NCBI RefSeq assembly: GCF_030283205.1
Contig: NZ_JASNWF010000016.1
Location: 217,721 to 281,720, forward strand
Direction of reading: 5' to 3'
From: Actinomadura opuntiae
GTDB taxonomy: Bacteria; Actinomycetota; Actinomycetes; Streptosporangiales; Streptosporangiaceae
Length of the DNA: 64,000 nucleotides
The notes beneath the pieces are model-generated. The model saw only the letters and a program-made list of their open reading frames with translations. It searched no databases and was not told the DNA's origin. Positions 16,089 through 24,435 of this stretch are shown here, piece by piece (the first letter of the stretch is position 1; every line of letters starts with the position of its first letter). Made by a program: the position numbers and the translations under genes.

Positions 16089-16101
16089 TACGGTTCCGCC
16101 A
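16089..16101 (+). promoter_or_regulatory. -10 box for the leaderless response-regulator mRNA
   Basis: TACGGT at 16089-16094, six bases before ATG 16101. No good -35. Confidence 0.45.
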
Positions 16102-16787
16102 TGGCGAGTGTTCTGGTTGTCGAGGACGACGCGAACGTCCGTACCGCCTTGATCCGCGAGCTGAGCGCCCGTTCGCACGTCGTGCGCAGCGTCGGCACCG
16201 CGATGGACGCGCTCCGCGAGGTCACCCAGTCGCCGCCGGACGTGGTCATCCTGGACCTCGGGCTGCCCGACCTGGACGGCGCCGAGGTGCTGAAGATGCT
16301 GCGCGGGGTGTCCGACGTCCCGGTCATCATCGCCACCGCCCGCGACGACGAGCCCGAGATCGTCCGGCTGCTGAACGCCGGCGCCGACGACTACCTCATC
16401 AAGCCGTTCTCCGCCGAGCACCTCAGCGCCCGGCTCGCCGCGGTGCTGCGCCGCTCCGCGCGCTCCGGGCCGGCCGCCGAGCTCAGCGTCGGCGGCCTGC
16501 ACATCGACCTGGACCGCCGCGAGGCCCGGCTCGACGGCGCGCCCCTCGAACTCACCCGCCGCGAGTTCGACCTGCTCGCCTACCTCGCCGCCCGGCCCGG
16601 CCGGGTCGTCGCCCGCCGCGAGCTGCTCGCCGAGGTGTGGCGGCAGGCCTACGGCGACGACCAGACCATCGACGTGCACCTGTCCTGGCTGCGCCGCAAG
16701 CTGGGCGAGACCGCCGCGAAACCCCGGTACCTGCACACCGTCCGGGGCGTCGGGGTCCGGCTGGCCGAGCCGGGTCCGCGCGCATGA
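16101..16787 (+). CDS. OmpR-family response regulator
   Basis: 228 residues. The receiver domain (1-118) has the acidic pair ED at 8-9, the phospho-acceptor Asp in VVILDLGLPD, Thr in IIATA and Lys in LIKPF. A winged-helix DNA-binding domain follows (LTRREFDLLAYLAARPGRVVARRELL, then YLHTVRGVGVRL). Its stop overlaps the ATG of the histidine kinase gene by 4 nt, so the two proteins form one translationally coupled system. Targets are unknown; the divergent anchored protein gene is the closest candidate. Confidence 0.95.
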   Translation: MASVLVVEDDANVRTALIRELSARSHVVRSVGTAMDALREVTQSPPDVVILDLGLPDLDGAEVLKMLRGVSDVPVIIATARDDEPEIVRLLNAGADDYLIKPFSAEHLSARLAAVLRRSARSGPAAELSVGGLHIDLDRREARLDGAPLELTRREFDLLAYLAARPGRVVARRELLAEVWRQAYGDDQTIDVHLSWLRRKLGETAAKPRYLHTVRGVGVRLAEPGPRA

Positions 16788-18127
16788 GACGCACGCTCGT
16801 CCTGGTGTCCCTCGCGGTCACCTCGATGGTCGCGCTGGCCTTCCTCATCCCGCTCGCGCTGACCGTCCGGGAGATCGCCCGGGACCGCGCGCTGACGACC
16901 GCCGAACGGCAGGCCAGCGCGCTCGGCCCCGTGCTCGTCGTCACCGAGGACCCGGCCGCGCTCGAACGCGCCGTCGCCAGCACCCAGGCCGGCGCCGCCG
17001 GACGCATGACCGTGCACATGCCGGACGGCACGCTCGTCCCGAAGCGCGGGCCCGGCGAGCCGTCGGCGCGTCCCGAGCAGCTCATGGAGGCCGGGCGCCG
17101 CGGCCGCTCCTACACCGCGCGCGTCTCCGGCGGGTACGCGCTGCTCCAGCCCGTGTCGCTGGACGCCGGCCGCACCGCCGTCGTCGAGGTGTTCCTTCCC
17201 GACGGCGACCTCACGCGCGGGGTGTGGAAGGCGTGGCTGGTGATGACGGCCGTCGCCGCCGCGCTCGTCGCCGGGTCCGTCGTGGTCGCCGACCGGCTCG
17301 GCAACCGGATGATCCGCTCGACCCGCCGGCTCGCCGAGGCCGCCGCCGCGTTCGGCGACGGCGAGATGTCGGTGCGGATCGAGCCGGACGGGCCGCCCGA
17401 ACTGGTCGAGGCGGGGCTGGCGTTCAACGCGATGGCCGACCACGTCGTCCAGCTGCTGTCGGCGGAACGGGAGATGGCCGCCGACCTGTCGCACCGGCTG
17501 CGCACGCCCCTCGCCGCCCTGCGGCTCAACGCCGAGGCGCTCGGCGACGGACCGGTCCCCGACCAGACCCGCGAGGCCGTCGACCGCCTCGAACACGAGG
17601 TCGACCAGATCATCCGGACCGTCCGCCGCCCCACCGGCCGCGGCAGCTGCGACGCGTCCAAGGTGCTGCGCGACCGCGTCGCGTTCTGGTCGGTGCTCGC
17701 CGAGGACGAGGGCCGCTCCTGCGAACTGATCGGCGCCGAGGGGCCCGCGCCGCTGCCGCTGCCCGGCACCGAACTCGCCGCCGCCGTCGACGCGCTGCTC
17801 GGCAACGTCTTCCGGCACACCGCCGAGGGCACCGGCTTCGTCGTCACCCTCCACCAGGGGCAGGGCGTCACCGGCATCCTCGTCGCCGACGGCGGCCCCG
17901 GCATCGCCGACCCGGACGCGGCCCTCAAGCGCGGCAGCAGCGGCGGCGGATCCACCGGCCTCGGCCTCGACATCGCGCGCCGCGCCGCCGAGTCCACCGG
18001 CGGCTACCTGCGCATCCACCGCAGCGTCCTCGGCGGCGCCCAGGTGCAGATGTGGTTCCGCACCAAGTGGCTGCCCCCGGTCCGCCGCTCCCGCCGCCTG
18101 GTCCGCCGCCGGCACTCCCGCACCTGA
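16784..18127 (+). CDS. sensor histidine kinase, partner of the OmpR regulator
   Basis: 447 residues from ATG 16784. TM1 is at about 5-27. An extracytoplasmic sensor of about 120 residues follows, then TM2 (WLVMTAVAAALVAGSVVVA), HAMP (NRMIRSTRRLAEAAAAF), and HisKA with the H-box SHRLRTPLAALRLNAEAL. The ATPase domain has the N-box LLGNVFRHTAEG and G-boxes DGGPGIAD and GLGLDIARR. The cytosolic tail is Arg-rich. The signal is unknown. Its TGA ends at 18127 and the stop of the convergent DinB gene begins at 18128, leaving no intergenic base. Confidence 0.95.
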   Translation: MRRTLVLVSLAVTSMVALAFLIPLALTVREIARDRALTTAERQASALGPVLVVTEDPAALERAVASTQAGAAGRMTVHMPDGTLVPKRGPGEPSARPEQLMEAGRRGRSYTARVSGGYALLQPVSLDAGRTAVVEVFLPDGDLTRGVWKAWLVMTAVAAALVAGSVVVADRLGNRMIRSTRRLAEAAAAFGDGEMSVRIEPDGPPELVEAGLAFNAMADHVVQLLSAEREMAADLSHRLRTPLAALRLNAEALGDGPVPDQTREAVDRLEHEVDQIIRTVRRPTGRGSCDASKVLRDRVAFWSVLAEDEGRSCELIGAEGPAPLPLPGTELAAAVDALLGNVFRHTAEGTGFVVTLHQGQGVTGILVADGGPGIADPDAALKRGSSGGGSTGLGLDIARRAAESTGGYLRIHRSVLGGAQVQMWFRTKWLPPVRRSRRLVRRRHSRT

Positions 18128-18625
18128 TCAGCCGCGGACGTGGTCGCCCGTCCCGCCGTCGATCAGCTCCCGGACGACGTCCAGGTGCCCGGCGTGCCGC
18201 GCGGTCTCCTCGATCATGTGGATCAGCACCCAGCGCAGCGACACCGTCCGGCCGGACCACGACGTGCCGGTCGCGTCGAGGTCCAGCTCACCGATCACCC
18301 GGTCCGCCGCCGCCCGCGCCCGCTCGTAGAACGCGAGGATCCCTTCCGTCGTCTCGCCGGCCTCGATCCGCAGGTCCTTCTCCGGATCGTCGTCGTCCAG
18401 CGGAAGCGGCTCGGTCTCGTAGCCGAACGTCTCGCAGAACCACGAGTACTCCATGGCCGCCAGGTGCTTGGTCAGCCCCAGCAGCGTCGTCCCCGACGGC
18501 GTCATCGCCCGCCGCACCTGCTCGTCGTCGAGCCCGTCCAGCTTCCACGGCACCACGTCCCGATGCCGGTCGAGGCTCGCCTTCAGGCTTTCCTTCTCTT
18601 CGCCGAGAAACGGCACATCCCTCAT
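18128..18625 (-). CDS. DinB/DUF664 family protein, copy 2
   Basis: 165 residues from ATG at 18625, which lies six bases after a TACGGT -10 box (18637-18632), so the mRNA is probably leaderless. Motifs match the copy at 8923: TTLLGLTKHLAAMEYSWF and HMIEETARHAGHLDVVRELI with the three metal-ligand histidines. An acidic loop (LPLDDDDPEKD) is specific to this copy. Enzyme activity unknown; the family includes mycothiol-dependent transferases and isomerases. Confidence 0.86.
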   Translation of the reverse strand: MRDVPFLGEEKESLKASLDRHRDVVPWKLDGLDDEQVRRAMTPSGTTLLGLTKHLAAMEYSWFCETFGYETEPLPLDDDDPEKDLRIEAGETTEGILAFYERARAAADRVIGELDLDATGTSWSGRTVSLRWVLIHMIEETARHAGHLDVVRELIDGGTGDHVRG

Positions 18626-18636
18626 CCGACGACCGT

Positions 18637-18670
18637 AGCGGGCCGGCGCCCCGACGAGCGCCGGCCCGCT
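18637..18670 (-). terminator. hairpin terminator abutting the DinB promoter
   Basis: Perfect 13-bp stem (18637-18649 with 18658-18670), 8-nt loop, just after the stop of the SH3 gene on this strand. The far end of the stem coincides with the -10 box of the DinB gene, so termination and initiation are packed together. No U tract. Confidence 0.6.
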
Positions 18671-18677
18671 CACCGCC

Positions 18678-19163
18678 TCAGCGGCAGTCGGAGTACTTGA
18701 CGTACCACTTGCCGTCCCCGTCGCCGACCTTGTAGTCGGCGATCCAGAACTTGTCGGGAAGCCGCACCCACAGGTAGCCGTCCCTGCGCTGGACGGTGTC
18801 CCAGTCGGTGGTGACCTGGCTGTTGTGCTTGAGGAGGCGGACGACCCGGTACCGCAGCCCCGGCCCCTCCCGCAGGTTCAGCCCGCCCGACGGGAGGACC
18901 CGGCCGTGGCACCAGCGCTGGCGCAGCTCGTCCCGCACCATCAGCCGGTGCATCGCCTTCGCGGCGCCCTTGCGGCCGACCTTGATGGCACCCGGCCCGT
19001 GCCCCTCCTCGCCGTCGTGCGGCGGACGCGGTTGCGCCTGCTGCGCGCCGCCCTGTCCCGGCTTCGGCGGCGGCTGCTCGCTCGCGCCCGCCGCCGCGCC
19101 CAGCGCCGTCCCGGCGAGCGTGGCCCCGGCCAGAGCCGCACCGAGCTTGACCCCTACATGCAT
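18678..19163 (-). CDS. secreted SH3-domain protein
   Basis: 161 residues from ATG at 19163, preceded by a perfect GGAGG six bases away. Residues 1-28 are a signal peptide (VGVKLGAALAGATLAGTALGAAAGA). A Pro/Gln/Gly spacer follows, and a C-terminal bacterial SH3 domain (about 95-160): GGLNLREGPGLRYRVVRLL, WVRLPDKFWIADYKV. Two Cys (in RWCHG and the C-terminal DCR) could form a disulfide. SH3b domains of this kind bind peptidoglycan or cell-wall ligands. Confidence 0.82.
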   Translation of the reverse strand: MHVGVKLGAALAGATLAGTALGAAAGASEQPPPKPGQGGAQQAQPRPPHDGEEGHGPGAIKVGRKGAAKAMHRLMVRDELRQRWCHGRVLPSGGLNLREGPGLRYRVVRLLKHNSQVTTDWDTVQRRDGYLWVRLPDKFWIADYKVGDGDGKWYVKYSDCR

Positions 19164-19357
19164 CTGTACCTCCAGGTTCGTCCAGACCGACAGCCTGGTC
19201 ACCACCCAGAGTGACAGACCGACCCCGGCGAGTGACAGCACTCGAGCCCGCTCCACCCGTCGACACGAACCTCACCCCGACGGACCGCCCCGGCGGTCCT
19301 GAGGAGCATGTGGGGTCGCTGAGTCAGCCGCGGCGGCTCAGTGCCCGTTGCGGGACG

Positions 19358-19795
19358 TCAGCGCGTGCGCGCGGGCAGCCGACCGGCGACGAGCGGGACG
19401 ACGATCGCCGCGGCCACCAGGTGGGTGAGCATGAGGACGATCCTCGTCGACGGCGCCGCCGGGACGACGAGGTCGGGCACGACCGACAGCACCGTGAGCG
19501 CGGCGGTGACCGCAACGAACGTGCGCCTGGGCGTCGCGGCCCAGCGCCGCAGCGCCACGGCCAGCACCAGGCCGATCGCGGCGCACGCCAGCGTCAGCTG
19601 CGTGAAGCCGAGCAGCGGAATCGGTGCGCCGTCGATCTCCAGGGACACGCCCGCGCTCTTGGCGACCGCGGCGATGACGGTGGTGGCCAGGGCGGCGCCG
19701 ACGGCGGCGAGCCCGCCGGTCCGCCACAGCGGAACGGTGCGAGGCGAGGTCGCGGCGGTCGTGGACGGAGCTGCGGTGTAACCGGAGATGCTCAT
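19358..19795 (-). CDS. DUF6069-type four-helix membrane protein
   Basis: 145 residues from ATG at 19795 with AAAGGG upstream. Four hydrophobic segments are visible: GGLAAVGAALATTVIAAVA, LLGFTQLTLACAAIGLVLAVAL, TFVAVTAALTVLSVVPDLV and IVLMLTHLVAAAIVVPLVAG. This matches the actinobacterial DUF6069 layout. Function unknown. Confidence 0.78.
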   Translation of the reverse strand: MSISGYTAAPSTTAATSPRTVPLWRTGGLAAVGAALATTVIAAVAKSAGVSLEIDGAPIPLLGFTQLTLACAAIGLVLAVALRRWAATPRRTFVAVTAALTVLSVVPDLVVPAAPSTRIVLMLTHLVAAAIVVPLVAGRLPARTR

Positions 19796-20105
19796 GCGCT
19801 TGCCCTTTCGTCATCGTGCGAGGCGACGTTGTTTCGAAAGGGCAGACCAGGCGGATCGAGCGAACTCATCGGTCGACCCGAAATTGCAGCATTTTCGCAT
19901 GTCAGCGGCCGGGGACAGGGCGAGATCCCCGCCGACCCGCTCATCCGCGCGCGGCGCGCGGCCCGTTGCGCGGCCCCCGCCAGGCGGGCGGCCGCGCGTC
20001 CACGGCGACGGGCTTCCTCTTCAGCACCTGGGGCTGGCGGCGATCCCCTGCGCCGTGGCCGCGCACCGGGCCGCCGACGGCTTCACCTGCTGAAGGCGGA
20101 GCCGG
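19796..20105. other. gap without a supported gene
   Basis: About 310 nt upstream of the DUF6069 gene. It contains its ribosome site and, presumably, promoter. GC-rich open frames run through it on the plus strand but none has a ribosome site or a recognisable product. Confidence 0.4.
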
Positions 20106-20285
20106 TCAGGTTCGTGACTTGTCCTGCTTCCAGGACAGCGGGCCGGGCAGGTCGACCCGGTGCGCCCGCGCACGCGAGTTCCAGGACCACCGGCCGATCT
20201 TGATCGTCCAGGACGAGAGCCCGTTCTCGGTGAAGTTCAGAATCAGAGGTCCGTATCGCTTGCGCTTCCGGAACATGATGCCCAT
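20106..20285 (-). CDS. DUF4236-like small protein
   Basis: 59 residues from ATG at 20285 with AAGGGAG upstream; easily missed because of its length. The sequence begins MGIMFRKRKRYGPLILNFT and continues NGLSSWTIKIGRWSWN, typical of the short basic DUF4236-like proteins common in Streptomyces and relatives. Trp-rich and basic; function unknown. Confidence 0.72.
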   Translation of the reverse strand: MGIMFRKRKRYGPLILNFTENGLSSWTIKIGRWSWNSRARAHRVDLPGPLSWKQDKSRT

Positions 20286-20359
20286 CGCCGCTGCTCCCTT
20301 CTCGATCCCTCGCTGGCGACGCGGACCTGCCCTGGAGATCGTCCGCCAAACGGCACCCC

Positions 20360-20625
20360 TTAAACGGACCGCCCCCTATCCAAATAACGGTCAGCCCGAG
20401 CCACGCGGACAGCCCGCGATGGACGACGCCGGCCTACCTGGCCGCCCAGCAGGACTTCACGGCATCGGCGGACGGGACGTGGGTCAACACCGCCTACACC
20501 CAGACCGTCTCGCCGCATTACTACCTGTCGTACGACGTCAAGGCCGAGGTGAAGGAGCAGGCGACCAACCGGATCGTCGCGCGCCACCGCGTACTGCCTC
20601 TACATCGCACCCTGACCGGCGCGGG
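20360..20625 (+). pseudogene. possible remnant of a secreted-protein gene
   Basis: An open frame with protein-like composition (LAAQQDFTASADGTWVNTAY, VSPHYYLSYDVKAEVKEQAT) but no start codon or ribosome site and no recognisable family. It runs into the 3' end of the convergent hydrolase gene. The composition (Tyr, Thr, Asn, Gln) differs from random high-GC frames. Best read as a gene fragment left by a deletion; low certainty. Confidence 0.3.
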
Positions 20626-20646
20626 CGTGGCCGTGGCGCAGAGGCG

Positions 20647-21852
20647 TCAGCGGAGGGACGGGTCGGCGAGGGCCTGGGCGGACGCGTCGGGGACGTAGGC
20701 AGCCATTGCGGCGATGAGCGTTCGGATACCGCGGCGGACGTCCGAGCTGAGCGAGGCGTGGCGCGCGACGTCGAGTTCGTTGGCGACGGTGAGGAGGGCG
20801 AAGTCGGTGAGGTCGGCGTCGGCCAGGGAGACGACCTCGCCGGTGAAGCGGTCCGTGAGCGGGAGCGGCGCTGCACCGAGGCGGGCATAGGTCTCGCTCC
20901 GGTCGCAGGCGTCGTAGAGGTAGACGAGGCTTTCGGCCTCGTCGCCGATCGCCTCCCTCAGGCGGGGCCGCCGGTCGAGCGGCAGCAGCGCGTGAGGGAA
21001 ACCGTCGGTGCCGTAGGCGGCGTGGCACAGCGTCGCGAGGCTCAGGCGTCGGCCGCCGCCCCAACCGTCCACCAGCTCGCGCACCCGCTGCAGGTGGTCG
21101 AAGAGGTTTCCGCCGGGGTGGTCGACCTCCGCCGCGCCGAGTTCGCGCAGCAGCGCCAGTGCCGGCCACTCGGCGGTGGCGGAGATGGCCTCGGCCAGTG
21201 CCACCGGCTGGTCGCGGGCGACGAGGTGCCCGGCATCGCGGACGCGTGTGACCACGGCGTGGGGAGCCAGACGCAGGAACCGGTCGACGTCGCCGTCCGT
21301 CACGGCCGACCCGCTGCCGCTGCGGACGAGCAGGACGGGCAGGTCGAGCTCCGCAGTGATCCGCCGCAGCCGTGGAACCTGGGCGAGGATGTCTTCGACA
21401 AGCTCGCTGTGCGCGTCGAGCATGTCCCTGTCGGCGACGAAGCGGCGGGCCCGCTGTGGTTCGAGGTTGGGTACGACGTCCACCAGCACCAGCCCCGCCA
21501 CTCTCGCCCGGACGGCCGGGTCGTCCAGAGCGGCGATGGCGGCGAGTCCGCCCAGCGAGGCACCGACGACCACGCATCCCGGTCGCTCGGCGTGGAGCAT
21601 GGCGGCGACGTCGTCCGCGCAGGGCGCGAGCGCCCGCGGCGAGCCGCCGCTGTCACCGTGACCGCGCTGGTCGAAGGCCACACACCGGAACCCCGACCCG
21701 ACCAGGACGTCGGTGACCGGCGCCCACACCTGCCGGCGCTCACCCCCGGCGTGGAGCAGCAGGACGGTCGGCCCGGCCCCGACCTCCTCGCCGCGCAGGA
21801 CCGCGTCAGGGCGCGCGACGCTACGCGCCCGGGGAACGGTGAGGTCGATCAC
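20647..21852 (-). CDS. alpha/beta-hydrolase fused to a DUF6817-type domain
   Basis: 401 residues from GTG at 21852 with GAGAGGCGG upstream. N-terminal alpha/beta-hydrolase (1-245): VLLLHAGGERR (oxyanion), FDQRGHGDS, nucleophile VVGASLGGLAA, and His in VRDAGHLVARDQP. The C-terminal 150 residues (FDHLQRVRELVDGWGG, LCHAAYGTDGFPHALLP, LVYLYDACDRSE) match the DUF6817 type, a helical domain with HD-like His/Asp pairs. It diverges from the TetR gene across two operator copies, so the TetR protein most likely represses it. Substrate unknown. Confidence 0.82.
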   Translation of the reverse strand: MIDLTVPRARSVARPDAVLRGEEVGAGPTVLLLHAGGERRQVWAPVTDVLVGSGFRCVAFDQRGHGDSGGSPRALAPCADDVAAMLHAERPGCVVVGASLGGLAAIAALDDPAVRARVAGLVLVDVVPNLEPQRARRFVADRDMLDAHSELVEDILAQVPRLRRITAELDLPVLLVRSGSGSAVTDGDVDRFLRLAPHAVVTRVRDAGHLVARDQPVALAEAISATAEWPALALLRELGAAEVDHPGGNLFDHLQRVRELVDGWGGGRRLSLATLCHAAYGTDGFPHALLPLDRRPRLREAIGDEAESLVYLYDACDRSETYARLGAAPLPLTDRFTGEVVSLADADLTDFALLTVANELDVARHASLSSDVRRGIRTLIAAMAAYVPDASAQALADPSLR

Positions 21853-21867
21853 GGTAGTACCGCCTCT

Positions 21868-21920
21868 CTTACCTTGGGCTCTCAAGGTAAGAACTTTGCC
21901 TTGGCCTGTCAAGGTAAGGT
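21868..21920. promoter_or_regulatory. two TetR operators and leaderless promoter
   Basis: Operator 1: CTTACCTTG (21868-21876), 6-nt spacer, CAAGGTAAG (21883-21891), a perfect inverted repeat. Operator 2: TTTGCCTTG (21895-21903), 6-nt spacer, CAAGGTAAG (21910-21918), 7 of 9 paired. Centres are 27 nt apart. A TAAGGT -10 box (21915-21920) overlaps operator 2, 7 nt before GTG 21928. Confidence 0.75.
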
Positions 21921-21927
21921 CTGTCGG

Positions 21928-22521
21928 GTGACACGCTCGCGGATGCGCCGCCCTCCCGAGGAGGCGCGGCGCCTGATCCTGGACGCCGCCGAGAGGTTCC
22001 TGGCCGAGGGCGGTGTGGCTGCCGTCCAGGTCCGGGCCATCGCCGCCCGCGTCGGCATGACCGATGCGGGGGTCAACCACCATTTCGGCACCCGTGACCG
22101 CCTCCTGGAGGCACTGCTCCGCCACGGCGGCCGGAAGATCCGGGCCGGGGTCGAGGAGGTGCTGGACAACTGGCTCGACCGCGGCGCCGACATCGGTGAG
22201 CTGGTCGACGCCTTGGCGTTCTTCTACCGCCGGGGCTACGGCGAGCTGGCGGTGGCGCTCCACGCCGCCGGATGGCGAGACGAAGGGTCGGGAATGCTCG
22301 CCCCGGTCGTCGACGCGCTGCACGCCCTGCGACCCGGCGCCGTCCCCATCGAGGACACCCGGCTGGCCGTCGCCGCACTCCACCAGGCCCTCGCCACCGA
22401 GCCGCTGTACGGCCCGGCGTTCCGCCGCAGCGCCGGCCTCACCGGCCGGACGGCCACCACCCCCGGTCCGCAGCTCCGCTGGTGGACCACCCACCTCGCC
22501 CGCTCCCTCGGCCTCCAATAG
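21928..22521 (+). CDS. TetR-family repressor controlling the divergent hydrolase
   Basis: 197 residues from GTG 21928. N-terminal HTH (LILDAAERFLAEGGVAAVQVRAIAARVGMTDAGVNHHFGTRDRLLEALL) is standard TetR, with DAGVNHHF in place of the common SxxxYxHF. The C-terminal ligand-binding domain is unassigned. Two operator copies lie between it and the hydrolase gene, so auto-repression and control of the hydrolase are likely. Confidence 0.9.
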   Translation: MTRSRMRRPPEEARRLILDAAERFLAEGGVAAVQVRAIAARVGMTDAGVNHHFGTRDRLLEALLRHGGRKIRAGVEEVLDNWLDRGADIGELVDALAFFYRRGYGELAVALHAAGWRDEGSGMLAPVVDALHALRPGAVPIEDTRLAVAALHQALATEPLYGPAFRRSAGLTGRTATTPGPQLRWWTTHLARSLGLQ

Positions 22522-22592
22522 CGTCCTGGACGGACGGCCCTCTGCGGGCCACATGCGAATGACCACCCGCCGCGCGTGCTGAGGAGGCACCG

Positions 22593-23078
22593 CTGAACGC
22601 CGCACCCGCCGACCTTCACGAACTGGCCGCCATCCTCACCGACATCGCCTACAAGGTCGCCTCCATCGACCCACTCCTCGACCGGGCCCTGCGCGAGCGC
22701 ACCCGCGCCATCGCGTTCATGCACACCCGCCGCCGTCCCGCCCGCCGCGCCCTCGCCCGCCTCCGCGCCGTCGACCGAGCGCACCACCGCATCTACGACC
22801 TCGATATCGACTTCTCCCACGAACTGATCGAGGACCTTTCCCGGATCTCCTTCCACGCCGAGAACCTCGGACGCGCCCTCTGCTCGGTCCCCTCGTACGA
22901 GTTCCCGATCGACCACTCCGAGATCCGCGGCTGGCTCCGTTCGTTCGCCCGCTCGGCAGGCCTCGACGCCGGCCTCATCTCGCGCGTCCACCCCGACGGA
23001 ATCCGCACGGAGAAACACCAACTCGCCGAAGCGGTAAACCAGGCCCAAGCCCGCGTCGACACCCTGCTGAACGCCTAA
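22593..23078 (+). CDS. unknown helical protein, probable CTG start
   Basis: 161 residues if begun at CTG 22593, which follows GAGGAGG (22581-22587) by 5 nt. An in-frame stop at 22560 and the lack of ATG/GTG/TTG between rule out an upstream start, and the first ATG (22719) has no ribosome site and would remove a protein-like stretch (LHELAAILTDIAYKVASIDP). The protein is charged and helical, with no known domain. It follows the TetR gene closely on the same strand. Confidence 0.6.
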   Translation: MNAAPADLHELAAILTDIAYKVASIDPLLDRALRERTRAIAFMHTRRRPARRALARLRAVDRAHHRIYDLDIDFSHELIEDLSRISFHAENLGRALCSVPSYEFPIDHSEIRGWLRSFARSAGLDAGLISRVHPDGIRTEKHQLAEAVNQAQARVDTLLNA

Positions 23079-23210
23079 CGCGCTCGCACCACCCATCCAT
23101 ACGGCCGCGTCCACGCTGACAGCAGAACCTAGAGCCCGGCAGGTACTCCCCATGCCAACCCGAGTACCTGTACTCATGGCAACAGCACTGCGGCTGACCA
23201 GCATGGACGC

Positions 23211-23573
23211 ATGACGATCTTCAACCGCATCCGCGAGCACGCATCCCGATACAAGCGCGGCCACGCCGCAGCCGCCGTCTCCGGTGCCTATGCAGTCCTG
23301 GTCCTGGTCAACGCCGCAGGTAGCGTGACCATGGGCCTCTTCGCCGACGATCCGACGTTCAGCGGCATCTGGCTCCTACTCGTGAGCGCGCCGTCGTCAT
23401 TCCTCATCACCGGCCTCACCTTCTTCCTGATCCCGGACGAGGGGCCGTCACGGGCACTGGGGGTGGTGTTGTTCGACCTTCCCTGCACAGCAGCCGGACT
23501 GCTCCAGGCATGGTTGCTCTGGCGCATCACCCAAGGCCCCACGAAGACGGCCGCCGCCCCCTCAACCACTTGA
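23211..23573 (+). CDS. SCO4225-type small membrane protein
   Basis: 120 residues from ATG 23211. Three hydrophobic segments (AAAAVSGAYAVLVLVNAAG, GIWLLLVSAPSSFLITGLTF, VVLFDLPCTAAGLLQAWLLW) with short charged loops. It resembles the SCO4225 family of Streptomyces membrane proteins. Function unknown. It borders the mobile-element debris that starts about 70 nt downstream. Confidence 0.7.
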   Translation: MTIFNRIREHASRYKRGHAAAAVSGAYAVLVLVNAAGSVTMGLFADDPTFSGIWLLLVSAPSSFLITGLTFFLIPDEGPSRALGVVLFDLPCTAAGLLQAWLLWRITQGPTKTAAAPSTT

Positions 23574-23645
23574 CGAAGGCCTCGCGGAAGGGCACCGACA
23601 CCACGTCCGCCAGCATCTGACACCCCCGGTTCCACGATCCGAGAA

Positions 23646-23747
23646 CCAGGCCCTTGTGGCGTGAGCCACGTGCAGGTGCGTGACTGTGGCTGTGACCTTG
23701 CCGTTTGTGGTGGCGTTCATCTTCGTTTCGGTGATCTGCAGGGTCCT
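23646..23747 (-). pseudogene. decayed copy of the small AICE gene
   Basis: Aligns with the intact gene at 26591-26812: LQITETKMNATTNGKVTATVT here against LEITESKMTATTNGEVIATAT there. The ATG has become AGG at 23747-23745, and homology stops after 34 codons. The ribosome-site region GGAGGCCC is still conserved. Loss of start and 3' part mark it as dead. Confidence 0.75.
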
Positions 23748-23828
23748 GGGTCGGGCCTCCGCCTTTTCGTATTTCCGCAGGTGGGTGGCCACTGAATCGA
23801 CTTCCCCGTACGGCGCCGGATTGAGCCC

Positions 23829-23860
23829 GAATAAGGCTTGCTCAGCGGTTCCCTAAGTGA
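23829..23860. repeat. 32-bp direct repeat, left copy
   Basis: Matches 26995-27026 at 31 of 32 positions (one C/T difference); begins GAATAAGGCTTGCTCAG. It lies upstream of the decayed small gene, as the other copy lies upstream of the intact one. Confidence 0.85.
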
Positions 23861-23918
23861 TCATGACGTCCTTATAGGTTGACTGCGTCCCAGGACGTCC
23901 CACGATCCGGACGGGTAC

Positions 23919-24435
23919 ATGCCGAACGAACGCCTACGCGCCACACTGCTAAAGCAGGGCCTGACCATCGCACGGGCGCGAGCGGCGGGCGAGCCGGGTT
24001 TGGTGCCAGCGGCCTTGTGACTGGCCCGGCGTGGGTGGGCAGAGCGCGCGCGGCCGGTGCGTCCGGGGGACACTCACCGACCGCGCCGCCTCCACCTTCC
24101 CCCACGGAATCGCGCTCCCTTTCCCGGTTCCGGTCCATGATGGCCGCGGCGTTCGCTGGCGTCCGATCACCAGTTCACCGCGCGCTTGATCTCGGCCCAT
24201 GCGGCCTCATTGACGAGTGCCTCACGCAACGCGGCGGCCGAGGACTGGATCACCGTGGGGTCGACTCGGGCGGCCGGGTCGTGCAGGCTCGCGGATCTAC
24301 CGAGCCGATGACGATCTTCTGATCACCCCGCACGCCTACGGCATCGCCGCGTCTCCTGCGCCGGTGCTCCACCTGCGGCGCGCAACGGACGGAGACATGG
24401 CGAGCATGTACATAGAGAGCTTCGAACGCGTCTGG
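23919..24435 (+). pseudogene. XRE-family regulator gutted by internal deletion
   Basis: The N-terminal piece from ATG 23919 (MPNERLRATLLKQGLTIA) is typical of the long actinobacterial XRE regulators but ends at TGA 24018-24020. A C-terminal piece in another frame at 24289-24435 (RIYRADDDLLITPHAYGI, APVLHLRR, YIESFERVW) matches the usual end of the same family. About 300 codons are missing between them and unrelated sequence fills the gap. Confidence 0.65.
24167..24283 (-). pseudogene. C-terminal fragment of an unknown gene
   Basis: An antisense frame ending at TGA 24167 reads like a genuine C-terminus (LHDPAARVDPTVIQSSAAAL, then NEAAWAEIKRAVNW). It stops being protein-like at about 24285, exactly where the XRE C-terminal fragment begins, which marks a recombination joint. 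Confidence 0.4.
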
